Shown: positions 21,611 to 34,438, counted from the stretch's first letter. The stretch is DNA of 64,000 nt from Archegozetes longisetosus (GCA_018873245.2 JAEMBT020000009.1:4636242-4700241); one strand, 5' to 3'. Made by a program: numbers and translations. Notes: generated by a model not told the origin, from the sequence alone.

Positions 21611-23095
21611 TTTAAAGCTTTACATTACTAGCTTGATATTTGAAATACGCATTTGTTTGATATCTCAAATTTTATTTTAATCCTATGTAGTTCATAGTAT
21701 TAGATTATTTTAATCGTGTGATATTTACTACTGTATTACTACAATTGTAACTTTTTAAACCAATAAAATATTTAGTTCAAAGACCATCATTATCTAATCT
21801 GCTTAAAAGAGAACGGAAAGACGATGAAGCACTTCTTGGAATTATTTTAATGTTTATTGTGAGCAGTTGCACACAGTACGCTTGCGACTAAATGGTTGAA
21901 CCATTTTATAAGAAGTTGTTAGATTAATTATCAATTTCAGTGTTAGTATTAAACTCTTTTTAGCTTGTTATATCTTTTAGCAATATATTCATAAGTCATT
22001 TGTTTAGAATTATGAATATTAAACTGATCATGAGAAGTTTTGAATACTTCAAATAGAATATCATGCATCAATTAAATGATACATGTTTTTAAAAGCTTTT
22101 TCCATATTTGAAGTGCAAAATCTTTCTGCTTTAAAAAATATATTTCTAAATGTTTCTTAACTCGGTTAATTAAATCAGTAGTGTTCTACAAAATTGACTT
22201 TCAGATAATTTAATCTTAAAGTTAAATGTGAACTCTTGCTTATGTTAAAACTTAGATATAGTTAAAGATAATTATGAAATGCGAAGTAAGAAGAAATTTA
22301 TATTTCTAGACAGACTTCTACTTATTAAAAATAGTAAAGATGTAATACCTAAATTTATTTTTAATGGAAAATTACAGGATATTGTTAGGGTAACTATTTG
22401 ATATTAACTAAAGTGAGGTGAAAAATTTTTAAAGATAAGTCAAGTGTAGGAATCCTCTCTCTAGGAAACAAATATCACAATAGGTAATATTTCATTGCCA
22501 TTAATTAAAGATCATATCTATAAAACATCAAAAAGAAGTTATTAGAAAGAATTCTAAAGTTCATGCCATCGGTTAAGCTAATTCTTAAAGCGTCGCTGTT
22601 GATCATGGCTTCTGTATCCGAAGCTTACTAAGTGAAAATGTAATAATTCTATTCTGACAGATAAATTATAGTTTTACGTCTCCGATAGAAGCGATTAATC
22701 GAAAATGCAACCTAATACACCTAGCGAAATCCGAACCTCATTTGAGGCATACGAGGCTATAATCAGTTCAACAAAGGGTTTATGGTATAGGGTGATATTT
22801 TTTTTAATAGGAAAGACCTAAGAATCAACAAAATGGGTTCAAAGATTAACTCAGTATATTGAAATGAATATACTTTATGGTCGAAGAAGTATAAGAATTA
22901 TATCCGATAAAGGTCAATATTTTTTTCATCAAGAATCAGTTTCTACGCACTTATCAAAAATGACAAGTTCTTAAATAACAATCAAATAATGTTCATTGCT
23001 CAAGAGGAGCAGACATTACAAAGTCCTCACAAAGCATCTTTATATTATTACAATCAGGAGTATACTAAGAAAAAGTTAAACTAGAGAAAAGCTTT
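21611..23095. other. AT-rich intergenic region upstream of PARG
   Basis: No convincing coding sequence. It presumably contains the PARG promoter, but no core motif was distinguishable. Confidence 0.45.
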
Positions 23096-23858
23096 AAAGG
23101 ACTTGTGCGTACTTCAATACTAAATCTGCCTAAATAGCCAAACTTATTTTAATTTAGATATTTGAACAGGGCATTAAAAGACAAATTAATTGATATATAT
23201 AACTTTGATATATATAGCATAACAAGTGAGCAAAACGTAATTAACTTGAGAACTTTATTTACTTATTTCTCTGGAATAAGGCATCAGATTAAAATGCAAC
23301 TTGTTTTGGCAACAATACAGGCATTAGTGCATAAAATAAGCCAACAACCATCAGTGTATGAAAACTATTCCTGTGAAATCGAACACCACATCACAAAAAG
23401 TTTCAATTTTGATCCCTTTGCCCCTTACTTTCCGGCCAACTCTTAGATGTTTTATAAACATAATGTACACTCAATTATTAATCAAAAGATATTGAACCGG
23501 AAAGATGGGGGCAGAGTCAAAAAACAATTATTCATTTTGTCATAACATAAAAATGTTTTATACAATAAACAAAACACTTATACTATTGAGTTATTAGTTA
23601 GATATGCATTTCTAATTTAAATACAGTTGAGAATAGATCAAATCAAAATGTTAAAATGTCTGGTAAAGAATATTTAAACAGGTATTAACAATTGTCGTTT
23701 TCAAAGTTAAGGAGGTTTAAAAAGTTTTCTGCTGAACCGATTTGAAAATTAAAAGTACCTCGACGGTCTATTACTAGTCCTATGTGCATACACAAAGTTT
23801 GGCCAGAATCGAAGCTTAGGCAGATTTAGTATTGAAGTACGCACAAGTCCTTTGAAAG
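23094..23858. mobile_element. Inverted-repeat element of unknown class
   Basis: A segment of about 37 bp beginning AAAGGACTTGTGCGTACTTC at about 23095 recurs perfectly in inverted orientation ending near 23857. The intervening roughly 690 bp includes an unrecognised ORF. No target duplication was found. Confidence 0.55.
23165..23446 (+). CDS. Unrecognised open reading frame inside the inverted-repeat element
   Basis: About 93 codons without an ATG at the left edge (the first in-frame codon of the open stretch is TTG). Composition is coding-like, with helical amphipathic stretches and the ending DPFAPYFPANS. No domain is recognised. It could be a captured exon fragment or part of a decayed transposon gene. 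Confidence 0.3.
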   Translation, partial: NRALKDKLIDIYNFDIYSITSEQNVINLRTLFTYFSGIRHQIKMQLVLATIQALVHKISQQPSVYENYSCEIEHHITKSFNFDPFAPYFPANS

Positions 23859-24074
23859 GCATTAAAAGGGCCATGATATTAAGCTTAGAATTCCAACATT
23901 AAATTTAAGAGTATGGAGTAGTTCAAAGACGAGACCATCTTGTCATTCCAATTATAAGATTTAGTTATGAGGCTAAGTAATATTTTTGAATTTGAGATTT
24001 CTAAAATAAAAGTACATCATTAAAATCTTATTTATTTTACTATAAACTAAAAGTCTGAATAACGATTTCCTAAA

Positions 24075-24790
24075 TTATATATACTATATATATGAAACTT
24101 TACCTCAAAAATGTACGGTAGAGAAAACAAAACATAATATATATAATGTGAGAACTGGAAAGTAAAGTAACTGCATACCTAATCACATATTACTAAGTTA
24201 TAGATCTTATCAAAACTTAGTCATTCTTAAGAAGACAATTATTTATTTAATACAACTCACAAAGTGCTGAAAAATATTCAACTCTTTTTAATTTGACTTA
24301 TTACTAGTTTGTTTCAAATTATCTCTTATTTGAGATATTTTGCTTGTAATTACAAATTCAGATCTATTAAACTTTTACTCATACTTTAATAGTTTCTTAA
24401 CATTAACTTTTCATAAATACTATTTAGTTTTCAGGTAAACGTTTTTCAGGTAAAAGTTCATCTGAAAAGTTACAGTTAAGGAAACTCTAAAATATGTTTA
24501 ATAAAGTTGAAATTTCAAGCAAATAATCTCAAATAAAAGACAAAATGAACAAAAGTAGTAATAAGTTCAATTAAAAAGAGTTGAAAATGTATTATCTTAG
24601 CACTGCATGAGTTGTATCGAATAAATAATTGTCTTCTTAAGAATGACTAAGTTTTGATAAGATCTATAACTTAGTAATATGTGATTAGGTATGCAGTTAC
24701 TTTACTTTTCAGTTTTCATATTATATATATTATGTTTTATTTTCTCTACCGTAAATTTTTGAGGTAAAGTTTCATATATCGTATATCGTA
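24075..24790. mobile_element. Long palindromic (foldback) element
   Basis: Nearly the whole 715 bp folds back on itself: ATGAAACTTTACCTC at 24092 mirrors GAGGTAAAGTTTCAT near 24775. The pairing continues through TGCATACCTAATCACATATT and CAATTATTTATT to a centre near 24435. It has no ORF. Arms of about 340 bp are unusually complete for a MITE. Confidence 0.8.
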
Positions 24791-26148
24791 TTCATTTAAT
24801 ATTTATTTGAAATATATATTAAAGATTGAATAATTGTTGCAATTTTAATATAAATTTGGATTTAGTGATATCAATTGTCATTCGAACTCAAAGTTCTATA
24901 ATGATTAGAATATGCAACAATTGCATTATCAGCATGTTCATATCTGACAGATTCAAAATTTCCCATGTTAAGTTGATTAATAATAATTCAAAAATAAATT
25001 ACTTACGAATATTCTAATAAAACATATAATTAACTAAAAACAATTTAATAATAATACTGAAATTGATAATTTATGTGATAACTTCTTTTAAAGAGGTTTC
25101 ACCTTTTAGGCGCCAGTTAAACGTATGCAATCGTTTCACAAGACACATTTGCCAAACAATTCCAAGAAGTATTTTATCGTTTTGCAGAAAACTCTTAAAC
25201 AGGTTAGATAATAGCGGACTTTAAACTACATGTTTGATCGGTTTATAAATTTGCATTTATAATCATAAAGGAAATATTCTATCATTCGACAAAAATGGTC
25301 TAATACTAATAACTGCATAGTTTAAAGTAAAATATAAGTAAATAAATAAGTACGCGTTTCAAATATCAAGGTAGTAATGTAATGCTCTAAAATGGTAGAG
25401 TATAATCTTAATGATTTGGTTTTTAATGAAATAATCAAAAAAGGAAATAAAAGTAAAATCCATTTTCAGGTTAGGCTCCAGAAATAATCAAACACCACCC
25501 TAATTGTTGGTCAATATTATCGGAATAAATTAGAAAATAGTTGAGGTGTCCACCAGTTTCTAATACAGAATTTTTGACTAGTTTCTATTAGCGAAATTAA
25601 TAGATCTATTCTCTATATTAAACTTCAATAAGAGTTTTTGCATCAAAGAAGTTTGCGCACTCCCTATGGGTTCCTGGGATAACTTTCACCCGAAATTTGA
25701 TTGCTTATTTTTTAAAGTGGACATTATAAGGGAAAATTTGTCTGCTGGGCTCAACAAGTCTGCAGTAGTATAAAGATTTCTCGTTATCGAAGTTTTTGAT
25801 TTATGATAAAATAATTGATTCAAAACACTTGGAAAGTATTGACCAAGTTCCGATTGATCCGATGTTGTTGATAACAGGCCACTGAGCACAAGAGTTACTG
25901 AAAATGAAGGGTAATTTTATTAGTAATTGTCTAAGCTATAAATTAGAACCAATTTTAATTTATGATCGGTCTTAAAGTATGTTACTTTTTAATAATATCG
26001 TTGACTTTAACCTTAGACTTAAATCTATTACAAGATTCCAATAATAAAGTTTATAAGAACGTTGATGAGTGTAAGATTTCTAAGGTTGTAATAAAAAATA
26101 TAACACAAAAGTCAAATATAATCAAATAACAGAAAAATTTTGGTTGAA
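24791..26148. other. AT-rich region with one weak coding-like stretch
   Basis: A minus-strand open stretch at 25686-25889 (GQYFPSVLNQLFYHKSKTS) is preceded on its strand by a polypyrimidine-AG that could be a splice acceptor. No homology is recognised and no partner exon was found. Confidence 0.3.
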
Positions 26149-27739
26149 CTAGACTTTACGTGGCCAGAGATTTTCGACATAAGCTTTGTATATAAATAAT
26201 CTATAACTCAAACTGAGTTCAAATATATAAATTTTATTCACCGCAAATGACCAGAACACCGGTAAAAAAATTCCCGAAAAATCAACTAGACTTTACGTGG
26301 CCAAAGAATTCAAACATGAATTTTATATACAAATAATCTATAACTCATGCAGAGCTCATAAACATAAATTTTACTCACCGCAAATGACCAGAACAGCGTT
26401 AAAAAAATTCCCGAAAATTCGACTAGACTTTACGTGGCCAGAGATTTTCGACATAAGCTTTGTATATAAATAATCTATAGCTTAAGCTGATTTCAGATAT
26501 ATAAGTTTTATTCACCGCAAATGACCAAAACATCAGTAAAAAAATTCCCGAAAAATCGACTAGACTTTACGTGGCCAGAGAATTCAGAGATAAATTTTGT
26601 GTACCGATGATCTATAGCTCAGGCTGGTTTTAAATATATAAATTTTATTCACCGCAAATGACCAGAATATTGGTAAAAATATTCCCGAAAAAATCGACTA
26701 GACAACGTGGCCAGAGATTTTCGACATAAGCTTTGTATATAAATAAACTACAACTTAAGCTGATTTCAGATATATAAGTTTTATTCACCGCAAATGATTA
26801 GAACATTGGTAAAAAAAATTCCGAATAATCTAGTATATAGAAAATTACCGTAAGATAAATTTATGGAATCACGTTTCAACCCAGACCAAGCCATATGTGA
26901 GATTCCTCGCTTAATATAGATTAATACTGCTATTGTAAGTAATAAATTATTAATTGACTTTTAAAACCCCTATAATAGTTATTATTGAGACGTTATTTTT
27001 TGCTGGCTTATTTTAGCTTGGTTACTTTGACACGACACGGAGAATTTCCAATCAGCTTTTAACATGCTAAGCCGAACCGCTTGTCTTATTGAACCGACCG
27101 AGCATCGTCTGAGCGATGCTCAGTGCATCCCTTATTGCGCTTCCGATGACACATTTAGGCCTGACACTACATTTATTTGCTAAGATCTTAAACTTAGACT
27201 ATATTTAAAAGCTATATTCCGCCATTACCGCAAGAAAACGGTTCCCGGATCTTGTGATCGTGAAACTATACAGATCTAGTTTTGAACATTCCATCATTAA
27301 CGCTACGTCATTTCATAATTTTTTCATCCTTGTCAAGACCTTATTCAAAATATATATTTTTAACGAGGTACTATTTTAGACCAAGAAACGTAGGATCTTG
27401 GTTCTCTCATTTTTTCAATATTTTTTTATTTTTTGAAGTTTCATCAAAATATATTATCAGAACAGTAAAATTCTGTTCGTTTCAATCGGTTTGAGTTGAA
27501 ACGTGATTCCATAAATTTATTTTACGTTAATTTTTTATATACTAGATTATTCGGAAATTTTTTTAACAATGTTCTAATCATTTGCGGCAAATGAAATTTG
27601 CATATTTGAACTCAGTTTGAGTTGTAGTTTCTTTATATAAAAAGCTTATGTCAAAAATCTGTGGCCACGTAAAGTCTAGTCGAATTTTCGGGAATTTTTT
27701 TATTGATGTTCTGGTCATTTGCGGTGAATAAAACTTATA
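26149..27739. mobile_element. Foldback-like transposon with tandemly repeated arms
   Basis: The left arm has five tandem units of about 137 bp, each starting CTAGACTTTACGTGGCCAGAG or a variant, at 26149, 26285, 26423, 26560 and 26698, ending near 26831. The right arm (about 27494-27739) is the inverted counterpart with one and a half units. The inner boundaries are also inverted (GGAATCACGTTTCAAC at 26866, GTTGAAACGTGATTCC at 27494). Long inverted arms made of tandem repeats are the hallmark of foldback elements. The right arm is truncated by the next element. The loop (26885-27490) has no recognised gene. Confidence 0.78.
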
Positions 27740-29694
27740 GGTTGGCTTTTACTTTTGTGTGAAGCTGGGGAAACCATTACATATCTATATATTTATTATC
27801 AGCATGATTTGAAAAGCAAAAAAGTCTCAAGCCACACCTACCTCCGGCCACTTCTAAGCCCCGCCCACCAAAAAATTTTTTAGCCACACCCACCAAAATT
27901 TTCTTAAATTTTTATCTAAATGTACTGTTTAAAAATATGCAAGCGGATTCTCAAAATTCCTTCTGTGGGAGGAGTTATAAACGTTTAAAGTTCGATTTTT
28001 CAAAATTTTGACTGGGTTTTACTTTCCGTAAAGCTGGTGTAGCAATTACATTTATATATATTTGTTGTCAGCATGACATGACAAATAAAATTCTCAAGTC
28101 ACGCCCACCTCCGACCAACTTTAAGCTTCGCCCACCGAAAAAGTTTTAAGCCACAACCACCAAAATTTTCTTAAATTTCTATCTAAATATACTATTTAAA
28201 AATATGCAATCGGATTCTCAAAATTCCTTCTGTGGGCGAAGTTATGAATTACCAAAATTCCGATATTCCAATAGTAACTAAGACATCATTTATGTCTAGT
28301 CTCTATGTTCCTTTGAGTTGATTACATGAATGGCAGCATATTTCACTTATGCACCTCAATCTCCAACCAATTTTCATTCTAGCATCATTCGTTGGCATCA
28401 TTGGAGATGAACAATTTGTACATCGGGCATGAGTGGCAGCATAATCTCTGGTTGGAATGAGTTTAAACCTCTCTAAGAATTCAATTACAGATTCTTCATC
28501 TGAGAAGTTATTTAGCTTAAGCCTTAAGTCATCAGATTCTGGAAATTTATTTTCTGCCATTTGGTTGAATATTTATAAAATTACTCAGGAACAGGAAGTG
28601 CACAGTGGAAAAATTTGTGAAAAATTTGGTACAATTTTAGATGTCGTTTGAGTTTTCATTCCAATCTCTAACACTAAACATTGTAATCCCGCATTGTTGC
28701 AAACGGGATAGTGCTCGAACCCGAAGGTAATCATTACTCGAAAGTAACCACTTCTGATCTCTCAAGCTAGACTTGTATCACTATCCAACAATGGAGAGTC
28801 CATTCGCCTATAAGCACGCTCAGTGTATTTCGTGTGAATGAGTGTGTGAAAATAAAAATAAAATTATAAAATTTATAAAATAAAAAATTGTGGTATTTGG
28901 TACTTAAATTGAAAATTGAAAATTTGATTAAATTTACTTCTAAAAACCTTAATAAATAAAATAACAAATAAAAATGGACTTACACTTGTGTAAGTAAAAC
29001 CAGTGTGAGTAAGATTCACAAAAAAATGGCCACTAAAAATTGGATTTAAAACACGTGTTTATGTATAGTGAATAAGTAAACATAAAAAACTAGACATAAA
29101 TGATGTCTTAGTTACTATTGGAATATCGGAATTTTGGTAATTCATAACTTCGCCCACAGAAGGAATTTTGAGAATCCGATTGCATATTCTTAAATAGTAT
29201 ATTTAGATAGAAATTTAAGAAAATTTTGGTGGTTGTGGCTTAAAACTTTTCGGTGGGCGAAGCTTAAAGTTGGTCGGAGGTGGGCGTGACTTGAGAATTT
29301 TATTTGTCATGTCATGCTGACAACAAATATATATAAATGTAATTGCTACACCAGCTTTACGGAAAGTAAAACCCAGTCAAAATTTTGAAAAATCGAACTT
29401 TAAACGTTTATAACTCCTCCCACAGAAGGAATTTTGAGAATCCGCTTGCATATTTTTAAACAGTACATTTAGATAAAAATTTAAGAAAATTTTGGTGGGT
29501 GTGGCTAAAAAATTTTTTGGTGGGCGGGGCTTAGAAGTGGCCGGAGGTGGGTGTGGCTTGAGACTTTTTTGCTTTTCAAATCATGCTGATAATAAATATA
29601 TAGATATGTAATGGTTTCCCCAGCTTCACACAAAAGTAAAAGCCAACCGATATGTAATGGTTTCCCCAGCTTCACACAAAAGTAAAAGCCAACC
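27740..29694. mobile_element. Transposon with terminal inverted repeats of about 560 bp
   Basis: Left arm 27740-28300 and right arm 29089-29648 are inverted copies with few differences, beginning GGTTGGCTTTTACTTTTGTG. Each arm contains two diverged copies of a module with AGCCACRCCCACC words. The last 46 bp of the right arm are duplicated directly (29649-29694). The element abuts and truncates the foldback arm on its left. The unique centre contains a zinc-ribbon ORF. No clear target duplication is seen. Confidence 0.8.
28303..28560 (-). CDS. Zinc-ribbon ORF resembling the N-terminus of an IS1595/Merlin-type transposase
   Basis: An 85-residue ORF from the ATG at 28560. An N-terminal helical part (EESVIEFLERFKLIP) is followed by CTNCSSPM ... 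RLRC and CCHSCN, a ribbon-like Cys arrangement as at the start of ISXO2-like/Merlin transposases. The DDE domain that should follow is missing, since the ORF ends near the left inverted arm. It is the only coding-like sequence between the 560-bp arms, so it is probably the remnant of the element's own transposase. The family assignment is tentative. Confidence 0.5.
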   Translation of the reverse strand: MAENKFPESDDLRLKLNNFSDEESVIEFLERFKLIPTRDYAATHARCTNCSSPMMPTNDARMKIGWRLRCISEICCHSCNQLKGT

Positions 29695-31313
29695 TAAGGT
29701 TACTCTATCACTCTTGATAAATTAGTAAACATTTAGCTGGCAGCAACTCTGTCTTTATTATATAGAATAACTACATAGATGCCCATAGTTTAGCCCTGAA
29801 TTTTTAGTATTTTAAGAGCTCGGTCATTGCTAATTTTAATGTTTAATCAATTACTCGAACGACTAATTGTACGATAGGTTTGAAGAAGCGGACTTAATTT
29901 TTAATAAGGGTTGTAGATTTTATAAAAAATTTCTCATATCATTAATTTTTGCATTTTCTATTTGACGATTTTGATAAAATGAAGTAAAGCGTTTTGAATA
30001 AACTTTATAACACCTTTCTCAGATCTTTTTAAAATGGTTTACGGACTAATCAGTTTATTTTCTGATAGTTTAAGCATTTGATCTAACACCAAAAAATTTT
30101 ATGCCACAAACAAGAATTACTAGATCAAAGATGAGTTCCGTGGCCTCATTACATCGATCAATTTGAGAATTTTTATATTGATAAGGAAGCTTAAAATAAC
30201 TTGTCTCTACATATTACTTTGATATTAACCACGAATATCAACAGCAAGGAATATCAAAGTTCAAAATTTTCAAAGTTGAAATAATTATTTATATTTTATT
30301 ACAGTAAAATCAACGAAGATGACTTAGCTTTTCACCAAAAGTTTATTTTTATCTAAAGAATTAAACCATTGGAAGATATTTTCTAACTATTAATTTGTTT
30401 GAGAATTATAATAAAAATATTTAATTTTTTAACATGTTAACCTCATGTAAACTAACAAAAATATTATAAATCTACGCAGAAAAATTCTTCATTTTGACAA
30501 AATAAATGGTTAATTTATGTGAAATGGCATGTTTGATAACGATTTTTAGAATTGTCTTTACTATAATTTTTGGTTAATATAAAAAATTTCAATAGTTGAC
30601 TTTTCGATCAAAATAATTCTTTTAGTGAATAACTTTACATTATCCATGATGATTCTCTTGCAACACAATTTTAAAGTTTTAAATTTTGAAAATTCTCACA
30701 TATGTTACTTGATGTCAAAGGTCAGTGTTATAAGCAGATACATGTATTATTTTGAGCTTTTATATCAATATAAGATCACCGGATGAATCGATATTTTGAG
30801 GGCGTGTTTGATGGAGCATTAGAACTCCTCTTACATTCAAAAAATTCAAGTTAATAAGAATCGCCATAGACCTCCCATATAGCACACAACTTCATATCAG
30901 CATAGACTAAAAGCCGGATATAATAATAATTTATTGACGCTATTATGACTTGTATAACTTTTATGTATGATTGCAGTTGACACCGATTCGAAGGCTAAAC
31001 CAAAATTTTAATTTATTTCATTTATAGCAAAGTGTTCACATCTCAAAAGCATTTTACATAACTTAAACAAGAAATTTGAATAACATAATAGTTAACCAAA
31101 TTATAGTTAAAATAACATAATTGTAATAATAGAGAAAAATATAAATATGTCTTGAACAAAATGAGAAATTTTACTATAATTAATAATTTATATATAAGTT
31201 TTACATTATAATAATACTATTTAACTACTAATCTATGTCATCATTTGTTAAACTTCTTAGAATTGCATTTAAACATTTGTTGATAAACAAAATATAAACT
31301 TTTACTACTAGTT
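29695..31313. other. Intergenic region downstream of CCDC93
   Basis: About 1.6 kb of AT-rich DNA. The part nearest 31313 should be the CCDC93 3' untranslated region. No other feature is seen. Confidence 0.5.
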
Positions 31314-34190
31314 TTATTTCTGGTTATGAGCTTTTTCTTCCACTTTAGCGATAAGTATTTCATTCCTTTTGCACTCCTATTAATTATATTTAAATTTAAA
31401 ACTTTGGATAATTGATAAAAACAAATGACTTTGAAAACAAACCTCTTTGAAGTCTTTGACTGCTTTATGATAAAGTCTTTGTTTCTCAATTAACTCCAAG
31501 TAGGCATCATTCAAATGATCTCTTTTAGCCTTCTCAGTTTGCCTTCTACTCTCTACTTTAAGTTTTGTTTGTCTAATGATATCAACTATTTGTTCAAATT
31601 GTAGTAGAAATTGTTCTCTAGAACTACTGGATGTTTGAGCTCTAAGTTAGAAAAAAAATAACATTAATAGACTTGTATTAATAGAAGAATTAACTGATTG
31701 TTCGAATATCACTTACTGGTTGAAATTTTCTAATATGGAGTTAAGTAAATTCAGTTCTTTCTCCAAATACATGCGTTCATCATCTAATGTGTTATAAAGT
31801 GTGTAAAACTTTTTCGTCTCATTATGTTTGGCGGCAACTAATGAATCAAAAAGTAAACAATAGTTAAAAACCAGAAAAACAATACAAAAACACAATCAAC
31901 TCAAACCTTGATTATAAAGTTCAATAAATCGTTTCTGATATTGCGATAGTTCAGCACGACTTGGAATGTCATCAAACTTGCGCTGCATTTTAGCACACTT
32001 TTTATTCAGATCAGCTAGTTGTATCTTAAGTTTGGAATGTTTTTCTTCATAAGCTTGTACTTCAGTCTCGACTTCATTCTCGTCTTCAGTATCGGTTTGA
32101 TTGGCAATCTCTTCGATTTGTTTCTCTAACCGAGCCTTTTCTTCTCTACAAAACTGTTTAAAATCCGATTTTTGCTTTTTGAGTATTTCCAACATTTGAC
32201 TCAAATTCTGTTTCTCTACTCTTTCCTCTTCAGTTTCATTAACATTAGGCTTAAACGACTGCTGCCTTTCCTTGATCAGGTCAATCTTTTCTTTAATCAC
32301 ATCAATATTTTGTCTCAAATCCGACTCCTTCTTTTCCGCCAACTCTTTTTTCTTCAGCTCAACTTTAGCCCTAAGCATCGCTTCCTTTCGATCGACACTA
32401 TTCTCAAGCAATTCCATTTTCTTTCGTTCATAATCTTCGGCTAATCTATGTATTTCTTCAGACTGCGCACCAACAATAGAACCAACAAAGGCTGCCGATA
32501 TTTTTCCAGATTCGTTATGCATTGAGCTGATCAATGATTCCATGATCCTTGAATTAGAGTCTTTTCTAGTGCCAACTTCTTTGCTATTATCAGAACTATT
32601 AGTGGAAGACTCATCGCTGGTGCGACTGGTGGAAAAGCGTCCATATTCTAAAAGAGTTGTCTTGACTTTTGTTTCTTCATCAGGGAGTTTATGTCGGGCT
32701 GGGTGTCTATATTTGCGTTTTGGATGCCTGTAAACGTCTATTCTATCAAAAGTTTTCGATGACTTGTCTAATAGTTCGCTCTTTTTTGAATCAATCTCTA
32801 AATTGTGAGACCTATTGAACTGCCAGTTGGCATAGGATTTAATGTATTCACCCATTTGTTGACGCGTTTCGATTGACTTCTTGACCAACCATTGGATCAC
32901 TGATTAATAAAATTGCAAATAGAGTTTAGACTTCTTAAAAATATCTTACAATTAAGTGATTCTAAGGTTTTCTGATGACTAGTTGATAGATATTTAAGAT
33001 TAGTGCCTATTGATTACCAGGAAATATATGAATGCAATCCATTCCTTGTATTTGATGCGGTTCTATCTTATACGGACATTTCATTTTCTGGAGAACTCTT
33101 ACTATCTTTTCAGTCAAAGCTCTGAAAATTAATAGTAGTTTTTGGTGAAAATAAATTCCAACCAATACTGAATTAATAGCTTTATATAAAAATGATTTAT
33201 TTGAATTAAATTTTTACTCACATTTTTTGACCGATAGTCAAACTTTCTTGAAATAGTATATCAACATCAAGATCAACGTTTGACATCTCTATAGCCCAAC
33301 TCATGCCTCCAACCACCTAATCATCAAATAGAAGTGAAAAATATAAGTTTTAGAGTGGAAGCGTTCAAATTTCTTCTCTTCTATAAACGTTCCCTTTATC
33401 TAATTTTATTCGAAATTCAAGTTTGAAAATAATTTTTTAAAAAATACTGAAAACTTATTGCTTTAAAGTTGATTGAAAAACTAGTTTTAATAACCGTAAC
33501 ACTTCCTCTCAATTTCGTGATAATTGTAATTAAGGTTAAGTCTTTAAAACTCTTTAATTTTATTCTATTTCTGTCTAATAGAAAAGTTCATTAATATCAC
33601 TCAATATTTATTTTTCATTTTTTTCGATAAGACACTTAAAGTTCATTAAAAGGCTTAAACACAGACTTAAAAAAGACTTAAAAATAAAGTAAAATTAAAG
33701 GACAGGAAAAAAGTTTGCAAACACTTGAAAAATAAATTTCCAGTAGATTGAAGAAAGAGATTATAAATAAAACATAATTTCTGTTGAGAGAAAATAACAG
33801 ATAATTATAGTTTTGATTGAAAAAATATTTGATTACTTTATCGAAATTATTGAGTCCTTTAATCCTGGCCCTAAAATAGCCGCCGGCGACCAATAAATCA
33901 TTTATTTCTTGCATTTTAATCATCTGTTCCTCATCTTCTCTGACATCATATAACATATAACGACCACTAGAGTCCACATTATCGGTAGAATCGGCCCGAA
34001 AACGACTGGCGGGTAACTTACTAAGACTTGAAACAGACTTCTGACTTAAGCCAATTTTCTTATCGATCAAATCTTTATTAGTCTTATTGACGATAGTCTC
34101 AGATTTTGAACTTTTGACAACTAAATCATCTCTTAATTGATTATCACTTAATTGAGAACTATTTTCATTATTGGTATTATTGTTAATCAT
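31314..34190 (-). CDS. CCDC93: Coiled-coil domain-containing protein 93 (CCC/Commander complex subunit)
   Basis: Seven exons: 33837-34190, 33222-33316, 33018-33121, 31907-32899, 31717-31837, 31443-31641, 31314-31376. They join in frame to 642 residues, close to the vertebrate length of about 630. Exons 1-4 hold the NN-CH-like N-terminal domain ([70 protein letters not shown]). The rest is long coiled coil, including [36 protein letters not shown] and [17 protein letters not shown]. In other animals CCDC93 binds CCDC22 and COMMD proteins in the CCC complex, which works with retriever and WASH to recycle endosomal cargo. Exon 1 has a poorly conserved polar N-terminal extension. The start is uncertain (see the overlapping upstream frame). 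Introns range from about 75 to 520 bp. Confidence 0.95.
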
Positions 34191-34438
34191 AGCCTGAGTT
34201 GAGTCACGATTACTTTGATTTTTGTTAGTTTACGTTCAATTATTTTTGGCTTTTCTTCACAATTATCACTATTTCGCTGGATTTGGTCAGAATTTGTTGA
34301 TCCACCAATAGCCGATTTTTCTGGCAATTGAGGCTTAGATGCGATAACCGGTTTCTCTTTAGGCATAATTTCTGGTTTAGTGCTGGTTCGAGGCTTAGGT
34401 ACCACTTTTGGTACCGAATTTTCGATTGTTTCCATCAA
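34187..34438 (-). CDS. Upstream open reading frame overlapping the CCDC93 start by four bases
   Basis: An 83-codon ORF from ATG at 34438, rich in Lys, Pro, Glu and Ser ([19 protein letters not shown]). It ends in a stop that overlaps the CCDC93 ATG as ATGA. Three readings are possible: a true upstream ORF that regulates CCDC93 translation, an N-terminal extension separated by a sequencing indel or missed intron, or chance. Composition looks coding. No homology is recognised. Confidence 0.45.
   Translation of the reverse strand: MMETIENSVPKVVPKPRTSTKPEIMPKEKPVIASKPQLPEKSAIGGSTNSDQIQRNSDNCEEKPKIIERKLTKIKVIVTQLRL

Noticed and set aside
32172..32444. 90-codon plus ORF
   Set aside because: It is antisense to the large coiled-coil exon of CCDC93.
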